Shown in pieces: positions 58,604 to 64,000 of a stretch of DNA of 64,000 bases. Every line of letters starts with the position of its first letter. Positions within the stretch are counted from its first letter, which is position 1. A program made the position numbers and the translations under genes. The DNA is taken from contig NZ_JAMLJL010000010.1 of assembly GCF_023634845.1 (NCBI RefSeq), positions 1 to 64,000 on the forward strand. Reading direction: 5' to 3'. The notes under the pieces were generated by a model. That model did no database searches. It was not told where the DNA came from and saw nothing but the letters and a program-made list of their open reading frames with translations. Origin of the DNA: Flavobacterium amniphilum (GTDB lineage: Bacteria > Bacteroidota > Bacteroidia > Flavobacteriales > Flavobacteriaceae).

Positions 58604-59995
58604 ATGGGAAATAAATTATCAGGGAGAGACCTAATTCAATTGGGCTTCCCTAAAAATAACGCAATAAACATAGCCTTAGGGCAAATTAACAGATACAGAA
58701 AAAAAGAGAAGAAAGCGAGTATTCTAACCGAAGCCAAAGAAGTACTCTTAACACCTGAAAAGTTTAAAGGGCACGGAACCTGGGGAAAAGTAGCCGAAGG
58801 TTTAATCAATCCGGTGCAGGTAAGAATGCATCAATTGAACACAACCCGGGCACCGTTTTCCATTTTCGGGGAAAATGAAATCGACGAACAGGCTAAATTC
58901 CAATTGTACGATGCATTGAAATTGCCCATCTCGGTTTCAGGCGCACTAATGCCTGACGCACATTCGGGTTACGGATTGCCAATCGGTGGTGTGTTAGCCA
59001 CAGATAACGCAGTGATTCCGTATGGTGTTGGGGTCGATATCGGATGCCGTATGAGTTTGTCGGTATTTGATTTACCAGCTTCTTTTCTGAAAGGGAAAGA
59101 CGATCAGTTAAAAGCAATCCTCAGCGAGCATACAAAATTCGGAATGACCGAAACACACAAAATCAAAGCAGATCACGAGGTGTTCGGCAGAAGTGAATTT
59201 CAGGATATTCCGCTTTTGAAAAGCTTGTTGGGAAAGGCTTACAAGCAACTGGGAACTTCAGGAGGCGGTAATCATTTCGTCGAATTCGGTGTCGTAAAGC
59301 TGGATACAGTTTTACCGGAATGGAAATTGGTTCCTGGTGAATACCTGGCGGTTTTGTCACACAGTGGTTCCCGCGGATTGGGCGCTAACATTGCCAAGCA
59401 TTATACTTACCTGGCAACAAAACAATGTCCGTTACCGAAGCAGGTACAGCATCTGGCCTGGCTTGACCTCAATACGCACGACGGTCAGGAATATTGGCTG
59501 GCTATGAACTTAGCCGGGGAATATGCAAAGGCATGTCACGATGATATTCACAGGCGTATCGCTAAAGCATTGAATAAACGCATCGTGATGACGATCGAAA
59601 ACCACCACAATTTTGCGTGGAAGGAAATGGTTAACGGTAAAGAATGTATCGTGCACCGCAAAGGAGCAACTCCGGCAAGTGAGGGCCAACTCGGAATCAT
59701 TCCGGGTTCCATGACCGCACCGGGTTTTATCGTTCGCGGTAAAGGAAACGCTGAAAGTCTGAATTCTGCCTCACATGGCGCCGGCCGTTTGTTCTCAAGG
59801 GCAAAGTGCAAAGCAACATTCACACAAAGTGAGATTAAGAAGGAACTTCAAAAGCATGAAGTTCAGTTAATCGGCGGTAATATTGACGAAGCACCAATGG
59901 CGTATAAGAACATCAACACGGTGATGGAATTGCAAAAAGAATTAGTTGAAGTAATGGGAACTTTCACACCCAAAATTGTGAGAATGGATAAATAA
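58604..59995 (+). CDS. rtcB: RtcB-family RNA ligase (PrfH-associated)
   Basis: Mn/GTP-dependent ligase that joins 2',3'-cyclic phosphate and 5'-OH RNA ends. The metal/GTP centre is GVGVDIGCRM with Cys148, GTSGGGNHFVEFG, and the guanylylated His351 in VHRKGATPASEG. Canonical RtcB has GCG, so the GCR here suggests the divergent group that occurs with PrfH. The protein has about 85 residues before the usual N-terminus region (GRDLIQLGFPKNNAINIALGQ), longer than the E. coli enzyme. prfH begins 2 bp after the stop codon, so ribosomal RNA is the likely substrate. Confidence 0.93.
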   Translation: MGNKLSGRDLIQLGFPKNNAINIALGQINRYRKKEKKASILTEAKEVLLTPEKFKGHGTWGKVAEGLINPVQVRMHQLNTTRAPFSIFGENEIDEQAKFQLYDALKLPISVSGALMPDAHSGYGLPIGGVLATDNAVIPYGVGVDIGCRMSLSVFDLPASFLKGKDDQLKAILSEHTKFGMTETHKIKADHEVFGRSEFQDIPLLKSLLGKAYKQLGTSGGGNHFVEFGVVKLDTVLPEWKLVPGEYLAVLSHSGSRGLGANIAKHYTYLATKQCPLPKQVQHLAWLDLNTHDGQEYWLAMNLAGEYAKACHDDIHRRIAKALNKRIVMTIENHHNFAWKEMVNGKECIVHRKGATPASEGQLGIIPGSMTAPGFIVRGKGNAESLNSASHGAGRLFSRAKCKATFTQSEIKKELQKHEVQLIGGNIDEAPMAYKNINTVMELQKELVEVMGTFTPKIVRMDK

Positions 59996-59997
59996 AA

Positions 59998-60690
59998 ATG
60001 GACACTATCATACAAATAACAGCAGGGCGCGGACCTGCAGAATGCACTTGGGTTGTCGCCCAAGTGCTTAAAAAAGTGTTGGAAGAAGCACAGGATAACG
60101 GTTTGAACACATCGGTACTGTGCCGCGAAGCGGGATCTGAAAACGGTACGGTCGAATCGGCACTGGTTGCCATCGAAGGAAAGGAAGCAGCTGCTTTTGT
60201 TGTATCATGGAAAGGAACCATCCAATGGATCGGTCAAAGCCAGTTCCGCAAAATGCACAAACGCAAAAACTGGTTCATCGGAATTTTTGAAGTCAATAAA
60301 CCGGATCAGTCGGTTATTCACGAAAAGGATATTCAATACCAAGCGATGCGCAGTAGTGGGGCAGGAGGCCAACATGTGAACAAAGTGAGTTCGGCCATCA
60401 GGGCTACGCACATGCCAACCGGAACTTCGGCGGTTGCCATGGATTCGCGTTCTCAACACCAGAATAAAAAACTGGCAAAAGAACGCTTGCTCGAAAAACT
60501 GGAAGTGGTCAATTTGGAACAAATCAAAAATGAGTTTCAAAAGCAATGGATGAACCAGATGCAAATCGAACGGGGAAATCCGGTGCGGACGTTCAAAGGA
60601 ACCGACTTCAAAAAACAAAAGGAAGAAAAGAAAACCAAAACCGACCGACAGCGGTTTAAAAAAGAATTAAGAGATGAAATCTATAGATAA
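59998..60690 (+). CDS. prfH: Peptide chain release factor homologue PrfH
   Basis: A 230-residue class I release-factor-like protein. The GGQ peptidyl-tRNA hydrolysis motif is at residues 123-125 in SSGAGGQHVNKVSSAIRATHMPTG, within domain 3. The PxT/SPF codon-recognition domain of RF1/RF2 is absent; instead an alternative N-terminal domain (about 1-95) is present. PrfH acts on ribosomes damaged in the decoding centre, where RF1/RF2 cannot read a stop codon, and the coupled RtcB then reseals the rRNA; this is established for the RtcB2-PrfH pair in E. coli. The C-terminus is Lys/Arg-rich and overlaps the TPR gene by 17 bp. Confidence 0.92.
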   Translation: MDTIIQITAGRGPAECTWVVAQVLKKVLEEAQDNGLNTSVLCREAGSENGTVESALVAIEGKEAAAFVVSWKGTIQWIGQSQFRKMHKRKNWFIGIFEVNKPDQSVIHEKDIQYQAMRSSGAGGQHVNKVSSAIRATHMPTGTSAVAMDSRSQHQNKKLAKERLLEKLEVVNLEQIKNEFQKQWMNQMQIERGNPVRTFKGTDFKKQKEEKKTKTDRQRFKKELRDEIYR

Positions 60691-61213
60691 ATACTTGTTT
60701 CAGGCATTGGATAATTATCCGTATTCGTTGGAGGAAACCATCGAATCCTTGGATTATGCCTTGTCTTATGATGATAAAAATACCATGGCGTTGTGTCTGT
60801 ACGGACGCGTGTATGCCGAACAGTTATTGCAATATGATATGGCCAAGGAATATTTTCAAAAGGCACTTTCCATTAATGTGAATGCCTTGGAAGTCCATAC
60901 TTATTATATTGATACCTTACTTTTAAATGAGGATTTTGAGGAAGCCGATAAGTTAATCGATTTCGCCCTGAAAGTAAAAGGAAGCAATAAAGCGGAAATC
61001 TGGTTCAAAAAAGTGCAATTGCTGGAACGTAAAAACGAATTGAAGCAAGCCAAAAAAGCATTGAAAGAAGTCAAAAAGACAATCATGGGCACCGAATTCA
61101 ATTATGCCATCAATGAAACCGAAAAACGGTTAAAGGAAAAGTTGAAATTGGTTTCTCCAAAAAAGAAAAAGAAGAAGAAAAAGGAATCCAAAAAGAAAAA
61201 GAGCAGTAAATAA
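60674..61213 (+). CDS. TPR protein with poly-lysine tail, third gene of the rtcB operon
   Basis: A 179-residue cytosolic protein. Tetratricopeptide repeats occupy about residues 15-150 (EETIESLDYALSYDDKNTMALCLYGRVYAEQ, YDMAKEYFQKALSINVNALE, NEDFEEADKLIDFALKVKGSN). The last ~30 residues are almost all Lys with Ser, Glu and Pro. The tail could bind RNA or ribosomes, and the TPR part a protein partner. Overlap with prfH indicates coupled translation, which suggests a part in the same ribosome-repair process. I know of no named family. Confidence 0.8.
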   Translation: MKSIDKYLFQALDNYPYSLEETIESLDYALSYDDKNTMALCLYGRVYAEQLLQYDMAKEYFQKALSINVNALEVHTYYIDTLLLNEDFEEADKLIDFALKVKGSNKAEIWFKKVQLLERKNELKQAKKALKEVKKTIMGTEFNYAINETEKRLKEKLKLVSPKKKKKKKKESKKKKSSK

Positions 61214-61228
61214 CTGCTCTTTTTTTTA
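61196..61228 (+). terminator. Terminator of the rtcB-prfH-TPR operon
   Basis: Stem GAGCAGT (61201-61207) and ACTGCTC (61213-61219), A and T runs outside. The TPR gene's stop codon lies in the loop. Confidence 0.9.
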
Positions 61229-61561
61229 GGTTCTAAGTAGTCTGATAAACTAAAAGAATCTTACGGGTTTTTTGATTGAAGCCTAATAAAATTAATTCAA
61301 TTGAGGATTTTGATACCCATTTCTCAATTTAATTTTGAAAGAATGAATCTAAATTAAAATGTAAGAAGTTGAATCTTAATAGTTTATTTTTTGACTATAG
61401 TTTGTAGGAAAAAAACATTAAATAATAATTGGGTGAATTGCAATAAAAATATACTTTTAGGTCTTTATTTGTGAAATCCCACCTCTTTTTGTGTTAAAAT
61501 TAAAGAAGTATAACAATTTGAAGTTATAATTTTTAAAAAACTAAATATATACAAATCAATA
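61229..61561 (+). other. AT-rich intergenic region before the outer-membrane receptor
   Basis: No ORF of interest. A -7-like TATAGTTTG lies near 61396-61404 with an upstream TTG, imperfect for the consensus, and could start a long leader. No repeat or hairpin stands out. Confidence 0.4.
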
Positions 61562-63889
61562 ATGAATAAGAATAATTTTATTGCAATAATATTCATATTA
61601 CTGCTTCCAATGAGTTTGTTTTCCCAAATGAAAATTAGTGGTCAAATCGAAAACCAAAACGGAAAATTAATTGAATTTTTGGAAGTTCAATTAAAGGATA
61701 AAGATTCACTAGCCATAAAAAGTGAATTGACTAATTCAGAGGGGAAATTTACAATCATAACCGGTAAAGGAGAATATTTATTATTGGTCAAACAATTAGG
61801 TACAGTTATTCACGAACAGAAAATAGATGTAAACCAAGACTATAATTTAGGAGTAATTAAAATTATTCAGACTCAGCAACTAAATGAGGTTGTGGTAGCT
61901 TCAAACAAGAAACTTTTGGAGAGAAAAGTTGACCGACTGGTTTTTAATGTTGAAAACAGTATTTCTGCAACAGGAGGTGATGCTATTGATGCTCTTACTA
62001 TTACACCGGGTGTGAAAGTACAAGGAGATAACATAGGAATTGTTGGTAAGGCAGGTGTAGATGTAATGATAAACAATAAAAAAACGCAATTATCAGGCAA
62101 TGACTTAATAACCTATCTTAAAACAATACGAGGTGAAAATATTTCTAAAATTGAAGTAATCACAAATCCATCTGTTAAATATGATTCTGAAGGTAATAGC
62201 GGATTAATTAATATTGTTCTGAAAAAAAATACAAGTATGGGAGTTAATGGTTCATTGCAATCTTCCATAAACAAAGGATATTACTACAACTTCAATAATG
62301 GTCTTAATATTAATTATCAGGACGATAAGTTTAAAATTTCATGGAAAGGTAATCTGGCAAACATTAAGAGCAAGTCTTTAGAATACAATAAAGTTGAAAG
62401 TCAGTCACAGAGTATTGAAAACAATACTAATCGGAATTTTTATGGTAATACTATGAGTTCTTATATGAGTATTGATTATACACTTAACCCAAAATCAAAC
62501 TTCGGTTTAGTTTATAATATCAGTAGAAGAGCGATTGATGGTCGTGGTAAAACAAATACATTAATTCAAAATGGTACATCTCAAAATATAAATTCAAGAA
62601 CAAGTAGTGATGCAGCAGGATTAGTAAATTCTTTAAACGGCTACTACAATTATAATATAAATAAAGAGGGAAAAAAGTTTAGCATTGAAGGAAATTATAT
62701 TACAAATGAGGTCGACAATTCCATAAATAATTATAGTAATTCAGCTTCTTATTCTGATTTACAGAATACTAAAAACAATTCTTTTAAAATTGGAACGGCT
62801 CAAATTGACTTTGAATTGCCTAACCAATGGTGCAAACTGGAAACCGGAGCAAAAATTACAAGTACTGATTCCCGTATTTACACTAACAGTTTAGAAGATA
62901 ACAGTATAACTGTTAATAATTTATTTTCACTGAATGAAAAAATAAGCGCACTATATGTAACTGCCAATAAGGAAATTAATAAAAAATGGACTGTTGATTT
63001 GGGACTGCGGTATGAGCATACCCAATTGAATATTCATCCCGAGTCGAGTGATAAGATAGTTTCAAAATACGATAATGTTTTCCCAACGGTAAGTGTCTTA
63101 TTTAATCAAAGTGAAGAAACAAGCTGGTCAATGAATTACAATGCAAGGATAAGCCGCCCGAAATTCGAAGACCTTAATCCATATCAATTTTATAACAACT
63201 CGTATTCATATACTACAGGAAATCCATATTTAAAACCATCGATTTCACATAACGTGGAGTTAAATTTCACGCATAAGAATGTGAATATATCTTTGTATGG
63301 GAGCAGATTGTTAAATGGAAGCGGTGGAATAACATCAATTGAAAATGATTTCCAAGTGTATAAAATGGAAAATTATTATGATGAAAACAGTCTTGGATTT
63401 AATGTTAATTATTCACGCAAATTCTTCAAAATTTGGGAGTCTACTATTTATGGGGATGGACATTTCGAACATGCAACATCAAATGTTCTTCAAAACTCAA
63501 CTTTTAGTGGATGGAACGGACTTTTTTCTACAAACAACAGCGTAATTTTAAATAAAAGTAAATCTTTAATCTTTTTTGCAAACTACTGGCAAACTACAAA
63601 AAATAAGACTGATTTCAGGACTATTCAACCTAACTCTAATTTAAGTTTAGGTTTCAGATATTCATTATTGGATAAAAAACTCCAATTGTCTTTTACCGTA
63701 AGAGATGCTTTCAGACAAGAATACAAAAAAGGGGTTTCTATTGTAGAAAACGGAACAAATACTTATCATAATTATTATGACGCCAGAAAATTTATCTTTT
63801 CAATGAACTACAAATTTGGTAGTAGTAAGGTAAAAGGGAATCAAAAAAATATTAATAATGATGAGCAAAACAGAACGATTAAAGAATAG
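61562..63889 (+). CDS. Outer-membrane beta-barrel receptor with CarboxypepD_reg domain
   Basis: A 775-residue protein of the TonB-dependent receptor-like OMP_b-brl_3 group. Signal peptide (about 1-21), CarboxypepD_reg-like domain (about 24-98, MKISGQIENQNGKLIEFLEVQLKDKDSL), plug-like domain (about 125-225, ATGGDAIDALTITPGVKVQGD, VMINNKKTQLSGNDLITYLKTI, IEVITNPSVKYDSEGNSGLINIVLKK) and a long beta barrel. The C-terminus continues past the barrel with a Lys/Asn-rich extension, unlike the usual terminal aromatic residue. The coding sequence is notably AT-rich and Asn/Ser-rich compared with neighbours, suggesting a less conserved or transferred gene. Substrate unknown. Confidence 0.85.
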   Translation: MNKNNFIAIIFILLLPMSLFSQMKISGQIENQNGKLIEFLEVQLKDKDSLAIKSELTNSEGKFTIITGKGEYLLLVKQLGTVIHEQKIDVNQDYNLGVIKIIQTQQLNEVVVASNKKLLERKVDRLVFNVENSISATGGDAIDALTITPGVKVQGDNIGIVGKAGVDVMINNKKTQLSGNDLITYLKTIRGENISKIEVITNPSVKYDSEGNSGLINIVLKKNTSMGVNGSLQSSINKGYYYNFNNGLNINYQDDKFKISWKGNLANIKSKSLEYNKVESQSQSIENNTNRNFYGNTMSSYMSIDYTLNPKSNFGLVYNISRRAIDGRGKTNTLIQNGTSQNINSRTSSDAAGLVNSLNGYYNYNINKEGKKFSIEGNYITNEVDNSINNYSNSASYSDLQNTKNNSFKIGTAQIDFELPNQWCKLETGAKITSTDSRIYTNSLEDNSITVNNLFSLNEKISALYVTANKEINKKWTVDLGLRYEHTQLNIHPESSDKIVSKYDNVFPTVSVLFNQSEETSWSMNYNARISRPKFEDLNPYQFYNNSYSYTTGNPYLKPSISHNVELNFTHKNVNISLYGSRLLNGSGGITSIENDFQVYKMENYYDENSLGFNVNYSRKFFKIWESTIYGDGHFEHATSNVLQNSTFSGWNGLFSTNNSVILNKSKSLIFFANYWQTTKNKTDFRTIQPNSNLSLGFRYSLLDKKLQLSFTVRDAFRQEYKKGVSIVENGTNTYHNYYDARKFIFSMNYKFGSSKVKGNQKNINNDEQNRTIKE

Positions 63890-63946
63890 ATCTGGTTTAA
63901 ACTCCAGTTCTTGTTTAAATTAATTAATAACTTAAAATTTTAAATT

Positions 63947-64000
63947 ATGCTAAAAAAGCGTTTAAAAGACCTTAACTCAAAAAGAGTGGAGGGAGATTCA
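63947..64000 (+). CDS. Start of a small basic protein, cut by window edge
   Basis: The first 18 codons read MLKKRLKDLNSKRVEGDS in an A-rich start context, 57 bp after the receptor stop. The basic, short N-terminus would fit a leader-type peptide such as Bacteroidetes natural-product precursors, which often sit beside outer-membrane receptors. Nothing downstream is visible, so this is only a possibility. Confidence 0.4.
   Translation, partial: MLKKRLKDLNSKRVEGDS

Overview
The window looks like chromosomal DNA from a member of the Flavobacteriaceae, probably Flavobacterium or a close relative. The evidence is low G+C content, near absence of Shine-Dalgarno sites, Bacteroidetes-type promoter elements (TTG/TTTG then TAnnTTTG about 19-23 bp later), and lineage-restricted proteins: DUF2795, DUF4295/bL38 beside rpmB-rpmG, a 1117-residue SecA, a fused CcsB-CcsA, BshC, a DoxX/TlpA pair and TonB-dependent receptors. 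No rRNA, tRNA, CRISPR array or prophage was recognised.

Layout. 1-243: broken-off left end of an IS256-family element. 0.4-12.9 kb: mostly minus-strand housekeeping genes (HEAT protein, secA, DUF2795, corrinoid adenosyltransferase, ATP-grasp, LolD-like ABC, methyltransferase, ABC-F, CocE/NonD hydrolase). 13-20.8 kb, plus strand: glycosyltransferase, E2 acyltransferase, exonuclease, FAH-family enzyme, Hpt protein, cinA, rpmB-rpmG-bL38, ftsY and a 54-residue membrane protein. 20.8-27.1 kb: ECF sigma/RskA-type anti-sigma pair facing an outer-envelope operon (two half-length DUF4331 proteins, TPR lipoprotein, TonB-dependent receptor). 27.1-31.6 kb: four poorly conserved minus-strand genes, bordered and split by three copies of an unusual AT-rich repeat array. 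31.6-35 kb: DUF1599-GNAT-DoxX-TlpA-tpiA operon. 35-42.3 kb: folP, thioesterase, MsbA-like ABC, truA, a His/Gly/Arg-rich secreted protein, and the maf-ubiA-kdsC-like-DUF2520 overlapping operon. 42.4-48.7 kb: ccsBA, lipoprotein glutathione peroxidase, serine hydrolase, and dciA-like DUF721. 48.7-53.3 kb: glyoxylate shunt aceB-aceA with a divergent ScfR/RamB-like regulator and palindromic candidate operators. 53.3-58.2 kb: ndk, SUMF1-fold protein, carbamoyltransferase, bshC. 58.3-61.2 kb: rtcB-prfH-TPR operon preceded by a leader that looks like a translation-coupled attenuator. 61.5-64 kb: an outer-membrane receptor and the first codons of a small basic protein cut by the window edge.

The two most striking items are these. 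(1) Three intergenic arrays, each of three ~33-nt inverted-repeat units separated by exactly 7-nt spacers (40-bp period). The terminal stem word is the same within an array but differs between arrays, and both arms change together. (2) A 26-codon leader ORF ending in Pro-UAG, with mutually exclusive anti-antiterminator, antiterminator and terminator pairings upstream of the RtcB-PrfH ribosome-repair genes. All positions and pairings were read by eye; no search or folding program was run.
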